Shown here: positions 1 through 5,976 of the stretch, one piece after another
Layout: every line of letters begins with the position of its first letter
Numbering within the stretch: position 1 is the stretch's first letter
Origin: CAG-217 sp963638105
GTDB taxonomy: Bacteria; Bacillota; Clostridia; Oscillospirales; Acutalibacteraceae
Direction of reading: 5' to 3'
Assembly: GCA_963638105.1 (NCBI GenBank)
Contig: CAVHPP010000035.1
Location: forward strand, 1-8,527
Length of the DNA: 8,527 nucleotides
Position numbers and translations under genes: made by a program
Notes under the pieces: model-generated
Database searches by the model: none
What the model was told of the DNA's origin: nothing
The model's input: the letters and a program-made list of their open reading frames with translations, nothing else

Positions 1-55
1 TTTTTCTGTATACACTCATCTTGCACTCTTGTATATGATCATACTACACTGTACA
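1..55. repeat. Left copy of 55-bp terminal inverted repeat
   Basis: These 55 bases are the exact reverse complement of 8473-8527; the match breaks at base 56 (T here, A in the other copy). The repeat is AT-rich and holds small palindromes: GTATAC at 8-13, TATGATCATA at 34-43 and TGTACA at 50-55. No transposase or recombinase lies in the window. Weaker similarity continues inward to about base 73, so this is probably the inner part of a longer dispersed repeat. The exact length of 55 could also be the node overlap of a k=55 assembly graph. Confidence 0.9.
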
Positions 56-61
56 TAGCAT

Positions 62-105
62 CCGCCCGCTGTGTACAGTTCACGCGGGAGCAAGCCTCCG
101 CCCTA
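62..105. repeat. REP-like imperfect hairpins next to the left terminal repeat
   Basis: CCCGC (65-69) can pair with GCGGG (84-88), continued by GTG (71-73) with CAC (81-83) around a bulged T. A second imperfect hairpin, GCGGGAG / CCTCCGC, follows with the loop CAAG. On the minus strand the block begins GTAGGGCGG, like the GTAGGGGCGG start of the repeats at 2870 and 7624. It is probably a degenerate member of that family. No coding potential is seen here. Confidence 0.5.
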
Positions 106-131
106 CGATCGCCTAAAATATTGAACACATT

Positions 132-145
132 CCGACTAATGTCGG
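132..145. promoter_or_regulatory. Palindrome upstream of the first symporter, possible operator
   Basis: CCGAC-TAAT-GTCGG is a perfect 5-bp inverted repeat with a 4-base spacer. It ends about 39 bp upstream of the -35 box of the first symporter promoter. A dimeric regulator could bind there, but it does not resemble the palindromes at the TetR promoter region, so no regulator is assigned. Confidence 0.3.
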
Positions 146-183
146 TACAGATTTTCAAATGTGCCAAATAAAACACCGGACGG

Positions 184-212
184 TTGTCAAATGCGCGGCG
201 GCGTGCTATAAT
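184..212 (+). promoter_or_regulatory. Sigma-70/SigA promoter of the symporter operon
   Basis: The -35 box TTGTCA (184-189) and the perfect -10 box TATAAT (207-212) are separated by 17 bp. Transcription should start near 219-220, giving a leader of roughly 36 bases. It drives the symporter gene at 256 and, most likely, the envelope-protein gene at 1772. Confidence 0.85.
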
Positions 213-255
213 ACTGGACGCAAAACAAAACTAAATCTGGAAAAGGGGATTTTTC

Positions 256-1758
256 ATGTCTGACAAAACGGAAAAAAAGTACATGAAGAAGTCAGAGATC
301 ATTACCTTTGGTATCGGTCTGTTCGGCGTGGCTCTGATGACCGGCTGGATGCCGGACTACACCGCCACCTTCTTCGCTGACTTCGCGTTCAAAGGCAAGG
401 GATTTGACTCCACCACCATGGCAAACGCCATCTCTATGGTGTTCTTGGTGGCCGGTATCATCGGCGCCGTGTGCGAGCTGGTGATCGGTTATTTGGTGGA
501 TAACACCCGCACCAAGCTGGGTAAGGTAAAGCCCTGGGTGGGCTTCGGCGTGGTGCCGCTGGCCGTGGTGGCTATGCTGGTATTCATTGCACCCAACACC
601 TCCAACCAAACCCTGGCGATCGTGTGGATGTTTGTGATCTACTCGTTGTATACCGCCTTTAGCTGCGCGGTAGAGAGCCCGTCCAACTGCTTCGGCTCCT
701 TGTGCTCGCCTAATCCGGCAGAGCGCTCCACCGCTATCTCCATCGCTTCGTTCCTGCGCAGCGTAGGTCAGTCCGGCGGTATGGTAGTCGTGATGGTAGT
801 GGGCCTGGTAATGAAAGCCTTGATGGGCAAGCAGCAATATAAGAACGCCGAGGGCCAGGGCCTTGACCTGGTGATCTCCACGGCGGTGTGCGCCCTGGGT
901 CTGATCCTCTTTGTGATGATCTTCTTTACCAATAACAAAGAGCGTGTGCCTTTCACCCAGGAGAAGGTGAGCCTGAAAGACGCCGTCAAGGTGGTCTTTA
1001 CATACAAGAACCTGCTGATGGTGTCCCTGACCAAGCTGTGCGGCTTTGGCCGCGGTGTGTACGGCACCGTGTCTTTGTACATTGCCATTTACCTGCTGGG
1101 GTCTAAGGATTTGAAGCTGGCGCTGCTGCTGCCTATGGGTATCGGTACCGCTGTGGGTACCCTGCTGGTGAACTTTGTGCTGAAGAAGTTCTCCACCAAA
1201 AAGACCTTTATTCTTTTCTGCGTGTATGGCGCGTCTTCCCTGGCAATTCTGTTCCTGGTGTCTAAGGGCATCGGCTTTAACAGCACCCTGATTGTGCCGT
1301 TCCTGATCCTGAACTTCTTCTGCGGTTTGCAGCACGGCAACACCAATGTAACCCCCAATATTATGATCGCCGACTGCGTAGACGAGATCGAGTGGAAAAC
1401 CGGTCAGCGCAAGGACGGCCTGGCGTATGCCGGATACGGCCTGTTCTCCAAGATCGCTTCCGCCTTTACCAAGGCGCTGGGTCCCTGGCTGCTGTACACC
1501 TGGTCCGGCTATGCCGTGTCTCGTGACGCCAATGTGGCTTATGCCGCCCAGACGGATTCTACTTTGAACAAGATCCTGATGATCTACACCATCATTCCCG
1601 CCGTGTTCGTTGTGCTCCAGGCGGTGCCCATCTTCTTCTACGATATGGTCGGTGAGAAGAAGGCGCGCATTACCCGCGAGCTGATGGAGCGCCGTGAGGC
1701 TGCCGGCTTGGTTGCCGGTGAGGGCGAAGAGACTGCCGATGCGGCAGCAGCCGAGTAA
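256..1758 (+). CDS. GPH-family (MelB-like) sugar:cation symporter
   Basis: The 500-residue protein is a polytopic membrane carrier of the glycoside-pentoside-hexuronide:cation symporter family (MFS_2), expected to have about 12 membrane helices. Family features include the loop motif DNTRTKLGKVKPW (residues 82-94), corresponding to NATRSRWGKFKPW in E. coli MelB, and the late motif MIADCVDEIEWKTGQR. The start is supported by AAGGGG at 243-248, 7 bases before ATG. At positions equivalent to MelB Asp19, Asp55, Asp59 and Asp124 I align Ala26, Gly70, Glu74 and Glu140, so cation coupling may differ. The protein ends in an acidic, Ala-rich tail. The next gene starts 13 bases after the stop and is probably co-transcribed. 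The family is a firm call. The substrate is unknown; sugars, glycosides or glucuronides are typical. It is a paralogue of the symporter at 5977. Confidence 0.9.
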   Translation: MSDKTEKKYMKKSEIITFGIGLFGVALMTGWMPDYTATFFADFAFKGKGFDSTTMANAISMVFLVAGIIGAVCELVIGYLVDNTRTKLGKVKPWVGFGVVPLAVVAMLVFIAPNTSNQTLAIVWMFVIYSLYTAFSCAVESPSNCFGSLCSPNPAERSTAISIASFLRSVGQSGGMVVVMVVGLVMKALMGKQQYKNAEGQGLDLVISTAVCALGLILFVMIFFTNNKERVPFTQEKVSLKDAVKVVFTYKNLLMVSLTKLCGFGRGVYGTVSLYIAIYLLGSKDLKLALLLPMGIGTAVGTLLVNFVLKKFSTKKTFILFCVYGASSLAILFLVSKGIGFNSTLIVPFLILNFFCGLQHGNTNVTPNIMIADCVDEIEWKTGQRKDGLAYAGYGLFSKIASAFTKALGPWLLYTWSGYAVSRDANVAYAAQTDSTLNKILMIYTIIPAVFVVLQAVPIFFYDMVGEKKARITRELMERREAAGLVAGEGEETADAAAAE

Positions 1759-1771
1759 GGGGGCGACGAGA

Positions 1772-2695
1772 ATGGCAAAACAGGAAAAGACTTTTAATAC
1801 CAAGTTGTATGCGTTGGTGGTATTTCTGCTGGTTGCAGCCATTTTGGCTGTGTCCACCGTGGCCACCTTTAGCAGCAAGTATATTGCATTTAAGCCGGAG
1901 AAGGTCGCGCAGGCGTATGCGGATACCATTGTGCAGACCGGTGACGGCTACAATGCCAACAAGTATGCGCTGGTGAGCAAGAGCGAGAAATACGGCGATT
2001 TTATCCGCAAGTATTATATGTACCCGGTGATCTATAAGGACGCCGGTTACAAGCCCGGCGACGATACCAAGAACTTAAAGGGCTTGAACGACGACAGCTA
2101 CAAGTCCGATAAGACCAAGAACGACGACGGTACGCTTACCGGCCGGGTGACCGATGCCATGTATCCCTACTATGTGGAGCTGCTGGGCCAGTACGGCTGG
2201 GACGATGCAGACGCCATGTTCACCAATTACTTTGCCAAGTACCAGCAGGTACGGGGTCAGGTGTTTGGCGACAAGTACCTGGACGATGAGGGTATGTTCA
2301 CCGCGCTGGAGGCCAATGTAAAGACCTATGGCGAGAGTCTGACCGGTACGGAAGAGACCTATGACAAGAACACCAAGGTCAAGCTGACGGATAAGACCAT
2401 CGGCGCTTACCAAAAGGCGCTGGGCGAGGACTACAAGCTGACCACCACCGTGACCGATGTGCAGCCGGTGGAGGATGTAAAGGCTTATACCGCCAAGATG
2501 AATACCCAGCTGCTGGAGAATTACGAAGTCAGCGCCGACGACATCAGTGCCGTGTCCACCTGCACCGTGCAGGTAACGGACGCTAAGGGTACCCAGCTGG
2601 CCACCTGCGACCTGACCGTGGTGCAGATCGGCCATACCTGGTATGTAGACAATACCACCGCAGATACTTCTGCGCTGTATCAAATCGGCAAATGA
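1772..2695 (+). CDS. Membrane-anchored extracytoplasmic protein of unknown function
   Basis: I chose the ATG at 1772 (307 residues) rather than an upstream in-frame start at 1694 inside the symporter gene, because AAGGGGG (1757-1763) lies 8 bases before it and overlaps the preceding stop codon. Residues 1-11 are basic and 12-32 form one hydrophobic segment, followed by a long polar region rich in Tyr, Lys, Asp and Thr. This implies an N-terminal anchor with the bulk outside the cell. The C-terminal part (around VQIGHTWYVDN) resembles the closing strand of small NTF2-like or DUF4878-like envelope domains, but that is a weak resemblance. Two Cys lie in that part. Spacing implies translational coupling to the symporter, so it may assist or accompany it, for instance as a substrate-binding or regulatory envelope partner. 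I do not recognise a characterised family. Confidence 0.8.
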   Translation: MAKQEKTFNTKLYALVVFLLVAAILAVSTVATFSSKYIAFKPEKVAQAYADTIVQTGDGYNANKYALVSKSEKYGDFIRKYYMYPVIYKDAGYKPGDDTKNLKGLNDDSYKSDKTKNDDGTLTGRVTDAMYPYYVELLGQYGWDDADAMFTNYFAKYQQVRGQVFGDKYLDDEGMFTALEANVKTYGESLTGTEETYDKNTKVKLTDKTIGAYQKALGEDYKLTTTVTDVQPVEDVKAYTAKMNTQLLENYEVSADDISAVSTCTVQVTDAKGTQLATCDLTVVQIGHTWYVDNTTADTSALYQIGK

Positions 2696-2720
2696 TCTTT
2701 CGCTTGCCGTAAGAGAGGGA

Positions 2721-2753
2721 ACCGCCCGGACCGAAAGGCCCGGGCGGTTTTTT
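2721..2753 (+). terminator. Intrinsic terminator of the symporter operon
   Basis: A GC-rich hairpin with arms ACCGCCCGG and CCGGGCGGT, extended by further pairs around the loop GAAA with one A-C mismatch, is followed by TTTTTT. It lies 26 bases after the stop codon of the envelope-protein gene and should end the operon. Confidence 0.92.
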
Positions 2754-2791
2754 GTGTGTGCGGGATAAGATCTGTTTGGCTTTTATTTCTT

Positions 2792-2843
2792 TGTAGGAGC
2801 CGATGCCCACATGGACCCGCGGGCGGATACGATCTGCCCCTAC
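2792..2843. repeat. Two abutting REP-like hairpin modules
   Basis: The first module (2792-2818) starts TGTAGG and carries CGATG-CCCA-CATGG. It is a decayed copy of the hairpins at 3268-3294 and 7708-7734. The second (2821-2843) is GGGCGGAT-ACG-ATCTGCCC then CTAC. On the minus strand it reads GTAGGGGCAGAT..., matching the module at 7624-7648. The two families also occur near each other at 7624-7734. Confidence 0.65.
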
Positions 2844-2869
2844 GGCCAATCGGTTACAATAGCGTCTTC

Positions 2870-3029
2870 GTAGGGGCGGCAATCTGCCGAGTGAATTGCA
2901 CGCAGTGCAAGAGACACGAGGCTCCAAATGCGTTAGCATTTGGAAGAAACAGTCCGGGGGACTGTTTCGTAGCGAGTGCAACAATCCCTCCACCGCCTAC
3001 GGCGGTCCCCCTCCCTTTACAAGGGAGGC
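2870..3029. repeat. Array of consecutive short perfect hairpins
   Basis: In 160 bases there are six hairpins, five of them perfect with loops of 3-4 bases: GTAGGGGCGGC..GCCG (2870-2889, imperfect), TTGCAC-GCA-GTGCAA (2896-2910), CCAAATGC-GTTA-GCATTTGG (2924-2943), GAAACAGTCC-GGG-GGACTGTTTC (2946-2968), ACCGCC-TAC-GGCGGT (2992-3006) and CCTCCCTT-TAC-AAGGGAGG (3010-3028). No convincing reading frame runs through it. The 3' part (2981-3030) recurs inverted at 7498-7605. It is either a composite mobile repeat of REP/BIME type or a structured RNA. No protein needed to move it is in the window. Confidence 0.75.
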
Positions 3030-3030
3030 A
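2981..3030 (-). repeat. Short copy of the CCTCCCTT repeat family
   Basis: The reverse complement runs from TGCCTCCCTTGTAA through a GGGGGACC segment and a 6-bp hairpin to GGTGGAGGGATT. The same beginning and end occur on the plus strand at 7498-7605, where about 60 extra bases sit between them. The inner stem differs by a compensatory change (ACCGCC/GGCGGT here, ACCACC/GGTGGT there), so base pairing is conserved. Confidence 0.75.
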
Positions 3031-3267
3031 AAAAAGTTATAAATTTTTACGCAGCCTTTGTCTGCAACTCGTCCCCGTTTCCCATCCTGATAAAAAACCC
3101 ACATTCTTTTGCAGCCCACTATGCAGGAATGCAAAAATATGGTATAATTCTTGCGAGACAGTGTGCATTATCCGTCAGCTTTTTGACCCAAGCTTGGGCG
3201 CATACCTGGCTGATGATGGAGGAGAGCATCGGCCTGTTGATCGAGGAAGTGTAAGGTCCAAAATCGC
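3031..3267. other. Intergenic stretch with an orphan -10 and a possible gene remnant
   Basis: No convincing gene is seen. A clean extended -10 (TG-G-TATAAT, 3140-3148) has no good -35. After it an open frame from ATG 3129 to TAA 3255 (41 residues) ends in the protein-like tail MMEESIGLLIEEV, but the promoter lies inside the frame and no ribosome site precedes it. A perfect palindrome CCCAAGCTTGGG sits at 3187-3198. This may be a decayed gene whose promoter survives, or chance. Confidence 0.3.
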
Positions 3268-3294
3268 GGACCGATGTGGGCATCGGTCCCTACA
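3268..3294 (-). repeat. REP-like hairpin, TGTAGG..CGATG-CCCA-CATCG family
   Basis: On the minus strand TGTAG leads into a perfect 9-bp stem, GGACCGATG / CATCGGTCC, with loop CCCA. The copy at 7708-7734 has the same lead and loop but GGTGCGATG / CATCGCACC: two stem positions changed on both arms. A decayed copy is at 2792-2818. Confidence 0.8.
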
Positions 3295-3354
3295 TTTCCC
3301 CAATTTTTCACCCTTTATAAGGGAGCCAAATCGGTTTGGATTATTGATCTTTGC

Positions 3355-3387
3355 AAAAAAAATACGGCCCCTGCAATAGCAGGGGCC
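3355..3387 (-). terminator. Intrinsic terminator of the TetR-family gene
   Basis: Arms GGCCCCTGC (3366-3374) and GCAGGGGCC (3379-3387) form a perfect 9-bp stem with a 4-base loop. A run of eight A at 3355-3362 gives the U-tract when read on the minus strand. It lies 25 bases past the stop of the minus-strand regulator. Confidence 0.9.
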
Positions 3388-3412
3388 TTGTGCGTATCAA
3401 TCATAGTATGGA

Positions 3413-3952
3413 TTACCGTATTTTGCGCAGCTGCGCGGTGAGCACGGCAGTCAGCTTTTCCCGGTCAAAGGCGGGCAGCGGCTCCAGAATCACATCAATA
3501 CAGCCGCCTACGGCGTAGATCACATTGGTTACCTGGTGATAATTCTTCTCCATGGTGAAGTTGTTGTGAGAGCAAATGGCCTCGGTCATCTGCTGCTTGA
3601 GCATGCGCAGGGCGGGGGCGCACATACGGCTGTTTTTGAATTTGGTCAGCCGCTCAATGTTGTTGTTGCGCTCAATCTCGTTGAGCATACTGTTGATTAT
3701 ATCCGTGGGATCCCGCTGGATTTGATCATAGTTAATGCCCTTGGCAATCTCCACAATGCCGTTGGTGATGGTCTCAAAGCAGAATTGAATGCACGCGCCC
3801 ATGCTCTTAAAGTGCAGATAAAAGGTGCTTTTGTTAATATCTGCTTTTTTGCACAGCTCCAATACGGTAATCTTGTCCGTTTCTTTTTCAATCATCAGCG
3901 CAATCATGGCGTTAAAGACCGCCGCTTTGGTGCGCTTTACCCGTCTGTCCAT
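3413..3952 (-). CDS. TetR/AcrR-family transcriptional regulator
   Basis: The 179-residue protein has the usual TetR size and order. An N-terminal helix (RRVKRTKAAVFNAMIALM) leads to the helix-turn-helix at about residues 28-47 (ITVLELCKKADINKSTFYLHF), ending in the family's T-F-Y-x-H-F signature. The remaining ~130 residues form a divergent helical ligand-binding and dimerisation domain. Such proteins are dimeric repressors released from DNA by a small molecule. The start is ATG at 3952; a GGGGG site lies 13 bases upstream on that strand, longer than usual spacing. The gene is divergent from the MBL lipoprotein gene, and two palindromes (3987-4014) in the shared control region are candidate operators. 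This suggests control of its own gene and of the lipoprotein gene. Control of the SDR and symporters is possible, but neither palindrome was found at their promoters. The ligand is unknown. Confidence 0.9.
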   Translation of the reverse strand: MDRRVKRTKAAVFNAMIALMIEKETDKITVLELCKKADINKSTFYLHFKSMGACIQFCFETITNGIVEIAKGINYDQIQRDPTDIINSMLNEIERNNNIERLTKFKNSRMCAPALRMLKQQMTEAICSHNNFTMEKNYHQVTNVIYAVGGCIDVILEPLPAFDREKLTAVLTAQLRKIR

Positions 3953-3986
3953 TTTTTAGAAAAATCCCCCTCAAATTGCTTTGTAA

Positions 3987-4000
3987 TGGACACCTGTCCA
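3987..4000. promoter_or_regulatory. Candidate TetR operator, TGGACA-CC-TGTCCA
   Basis: This is a perfect 6-2-6 palindrome. It covers the likely -35 box of the plus-strand lipoprotein gene and lies just downstream of the likely start point of the minus-strand regulator gene. Binding there could block both promoters, as is common for divergently placed TetR proteins. Confidence 0.6.
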
Positions 4001-4014
4001 ATAGTAAATACTAT
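4001..4014. promoter_or_regulatory. Second abutting palindrome, ATAGTA-AA-TACTAT
   Basis: It is perfect and has the same 6-2-6 layout as the palindrome directly to its left, with no base between them. It overlaps the candidate -10 boxes of both divergent promoters. It may be a second operator, or partly a by-product of two facing AT-rich -10 regions. Confidence 0.45.
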
Positions 4015-4042
4015 GATACCATAAATGAAAGAAAGGTTGCAA
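4013..4042 (-). promoter_or_regulatory. Likely promoter of the TetR-family gene
   Basis: On the minus strand TTGCAA (4037-4042) is followed after 18 bp by TATCAT (4013-4018), preceded by an extended -10 TG. Transcription would start over the palindromes, consistent with autorepression. Confidence 0.55.
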
Positions 4043-4081
4043 GCAACTTCACGGAATTTGTAGGAAGTGCTGGAAAACACC

Positions 4082-4960
4082 ATGAAAACTTGTGCAAAAA
4101 CACGAAGAATTGTCCCGCTGGTGCTGGCGCTTTTGCTGCTTTTTGGCGGTTGCAGTGGGGTCAACAGGGCTGCGGTCTTTGGCACAAACGGCAATGAGAC
4201 CACCCGGCGGCAGGATGTGTTGACGGTGGAATTCCTGGATGTGGGTCAGGCCAATGCGGCACTGCTCACTTGTGGGGGCAAGAGTCTGCTCATCGACGGC
4301 GGCAATGTGGCAGACGTCGCCAAGGTGACCCGAGCGGTGCGGGCTGTAACAGACCGGCTGGACTATGTGGTGAATACCCACGGCCATGAGGACCATGTGG
4401 GCGGCTTGGCCGCTGTGGTGGACGCGGTGCCGGTGGGGCAGGCCATTGTCAGCCCGGTGACGGCGGACAGCGAATATTACCGGGATTTTGTGGACGCGTT
4501 GGCGGATCGGGGCGTGACCCCGGTAGCCGGGCAGGCGGGTATGCAGTTTCCTTTGGGGGACGCTAAGTGTACCGTGCTGGGCCCCGTCGCTGCCGGCAGC
4601 GATCTGAACAACAGCAGTCTGGTGCTGCAAGTGCGCTTTGGCGGTGCGACCTTTCTCTTTATGGGCGACGCCGGGGCGGAGGAAGAGCACAGCTTAATCC
4701 AAAGCGGTGCAGATGTAAGTTGTGATGTGCTGGCGGTGGGTCACCACGGCAGCGGCGCTGCCACCGGTTATGTGTTTCTGCGCCAGGCGTTGCCCAAGTA
4801 TGCGGTGATCTCCGTGGGCGCGGGCAACCGTTACGGTCACCCGGCAGAGAGCACGCTTTCCCGCCTGCGGGACGCCGGGTGTACCGTCTATCGCACGGAT
4901 CAAAGCGGCACAATCACCGTAGTGACGGATAAAAACGGAAAAATCCGCTTTTCTGCATAA
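4082..4960 (+). CDS. Secreted ComEC-like metallo-beta-lactamase-fold lipoprotein
   Basis: The 292-residue protein begins with a basic lead and hydrophobic stretch ending LFGGC, so Cys24 is the likely lipidated residue and the enzyme sits outside the membrane. The rest is an MBL fold of the ComEC/Rec2 C-terminal type: FLDVGQANAALL (51-62), LLIDGG (69-74), the metal motif HGHEDH (His100, His102, Asp104, His105), MGDA with Asp196, and VGHHGS with His221. The final GHPAESTLSRLRDAGC and TDQSGTITV segments are also typical. In ComEC this domain is fused to a DNA channel; here it stands alone, as in many Gram-positive genomes. Related domains cleave phosphodiester bonds, so an extracellular nuclease or phosphodiesterase is plausible but unproven. 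I prefer ATG 4082, with GGA 8-10 bases upstream; GTG 4067 is in frame but would spoil the signal sequence little. It is divergent from the TetR gene. Confidence 0.88.
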   Translation: MKTCAKTRRIVPLVLALLLLFGGCSGVNRAAVFGTNGNETTRRQDVLTVEFLDVGQANAALLTCGGKSLLIDGGNVADVAKVTRAVRAVTDRLDYVVNTHGHEDHVGGLAAVVDAVPVGQAIVSPVTADSEYYRDFVDALADRGVTPVAGQAGMQFPLGDAKCTVLGPVAAGSDLNNSSLVLQVRFGGATFLFMGDAGAEEEHSLIQSGADVSCDVLAVGHHGSGAATGYVFLRQALPKYAVISVGAGNRYGHPAESTLSRLRDAGCTVYRTDQSGTITVVTDKNGKIRFSA

Positions 4961-4967
4961 AAAAATG

Positions 4968-4996
4968 TTGTATTCCACCGCTTTTTCAGCTATAAT
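4968..4996 (+). promoter_or_regulatory. Promoter of the SDR gene
   Basis: TTGTAT (4968-4973) and a perfect TATAAT (4991-4996) are 17 bp apart. It starts 8 bases after the lipoprotein stop codon, so SDR transcription is not dependent on the upstream gene. The SDR start is set by GGAGGA at 5018-5023, 9 bases before ATG. Confidence 0.85.
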
Positions 4997-5032
4997 AGAT
5001 ACAGAATTTTACATATTGGAGGAATTTTACCT

Positions 5033-5884
5033 ATGTATTGTTGGTTAGACGGCAAAACTGTTGTTGTAACCGGCGCTTCCGGCGGTATGGGCGCAGGCAT
5101 TGCGGCTACCCTGATCAAGAAGCACGGCTGCACTGTGATCGGCGTGGCTCGGTCGGAACCCAAGATGCTCAAATTCATTGAGGAGCTTGGTCCCACTTAT
5201 GCGCAGCAGTTCTCTTACAAGCTGTTTGATGTGTCTGTTAAGGAGAATTGGGAGAACTTCTACAAGGAACTGGTAGAGGAAGGCGTGCAGGTGGATGTGC
5301 TGGTCAACAACGCCGGTATTCTGCCGAAGTTTAAGCGCTTTGACCGGTACAGCGATGAAGAAATTGAGCGTGCCATCAACATTAATTTCTACAGCTGCGT
5401 GTATTCCGTTAAGACATTTCTGCCTATGCTGCTGCAGAGCACGGACCCGGGCATTGTTAACATTGACTCTTCCGCCGCGCTGATGAGCCTGGCCGGTACT
5501 TCCATGTACAGCGCTTCCAAGGCTGCGCTGAAGGGCTTTACCGAGGCTCTGCGCGAGGAGTTCCGCGGCAAGTGCTATGTGGGTCTGGTTTGCCCCGGCT
5601 TTACCAAGACGGATATTTTCCGCGGCCAGTCCAACGCAGGCGGCAAGGGCGAGAAGGTCATCAATATGATCTCCACCGATTGCGACCTGATGGTGAAGAT
5701 GATTATGTTCGGTATAGAGCACAAGCAGGCGTTGCAGATCCACGGTGTGGACGCCCACGCCATGAGCGTGTTTGGCAAGCTGCTGCCGGTGAACGGCTCT
5801 CGCCTGTTCAGCGCTGTGATGAAAGCGGCGGACATTGATCTGTTTAAGGAAGTTTTTAAGGACGACGCCGAGCTGGCGGAGTAA
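5033..5884 (+). CDS. Classical short-chain dehydrogenase/reductase (SDR)
   Basis: The 283-residue cytoplasmic oxidoreductase has a Rossmann fold. The cofactor motif is TGASGGMG (13-20), followed by NNAG (92-95), the catalytic Asn of the VNxxG region (aligned to Asn118), Ser146 or Ser147, and the Tyr159-SAS-Lys163 active-site pair. CPGFTKTDIF matches the usual PG-T region after the active site. Arg40 after the second strand favours NADP(H), which is inference. It is about 30 residues longer than the common ~250, with an extra C-terminal acidic helical tail (FKEVFKDDAELAE). Substrates of this family include sugars, polyols, steroids and acyl-ACPs, and cannot be told apart here. The symporter 92 bases downstream suggests the substrate, or its precursor, is imported by that carrier. 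Confidence 0.92.
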   Translation: MYCWLDGKTVVVTGASGGMGAGIAATLIKKHGCTVIGVARSEPKMLKFIEELGPTYAQQFSYKLFDVSVKENWENFYKELVEEGVQVDVLVNNAGILPKFKRFDRYSDEEIERAININFYSCVYSVKTFLPMLLQSTDPGIVNIDSSAALMSLAGTSMYSASKAALKGFTEALREEFRGKCYVGLVCPGFTKTDIFRGQSNAGGKGEKVINMISTDCDLMVKMIMFGIEHKQALQIHGVDAHAMSVFGKLLPVNGSRLFSAVMKAADIDLFKEVFKDDAELAE

Positions 5885-5897
5885 ATTTTAGGCATTT

Positions 5898-5953
5898 AAG
5901 GGACGCAGCCGTTTCAATGAGGGAACGGCTTGGCGCCCCTTTATGCTTTTTTT
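5898..5953 (+). terminator. Terminator-like hairpin between SDR and symporter, possible attenuator
   Basis: AGCCGTT (5907-5913) pairs with AACGGCT (5924-5930), and the stem extends outward through CGC/GCG and AAGGG/CCCTT with a mismatch and a small bulge. Seven T follow at 5947-5953, four bases beyond the stem. The symporter ATG is only 24 bases after the T-run, with AAGGAGGG between, leaving no room for a promoter. Symporter expression therefore needs read-through, or a promoter upstream within or before the hairpin. Confidence 0.65.
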
Positions 5954-5976
5954 GCAACAAAAAGGAGGGTGCTTTT

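Larger units (their letters stand above)
3987..4014 (+). promoter_or_regulatory. Likely promoter of the MBL lipoprotein gene
   Basis: TGGACA (3987-3992) as -35 and TACTAT (4009-4014) as -10 are 16 bp apart, giving a leader of about 60 bases. The match is moderate. Both boxes lie within the palindromes, consistent with repression. Confidence 0.45.

Noticed and set aside
245..255. GGGGATTTTTC just before the first symporter also occurs in the TetR leader (minus strand, about 3959-3969)
   Set aside because: The shared 11-mer is largely the ribosome site plus a T-run. Two copies in this context are not enough to claim a regulatory motif.
292..1929. A 545-codon open frame on the minus strand across the first symporter
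   Set aside because: It is the antisense shadow of a high-GC3 coding gene. Its protein is rich in His, Gln and Gly with no domain, and it has no ribosome site.
2870..3029. A CRISPR array
   Set aside because: The repeats are different hairpins, not one direct repeat with unique spacers, and no cas gene is present.
2756..3379. A 207-codon plus-strand frame through the hairpin-rich gap
   Set aside because: It runs through repeats whose stems explain its sequence, is Cys/Arg/Pro-rich, lacks a ribosome site and has no protein-like composition.
4930..4953. A small hairpin CGGA-AAAA-TCCG followed by CTTTT near the end of the lipoprotein gene
   Set aside because: The stem is only 4 bp and lies within the coding region, so it is too weak to call a terminator.
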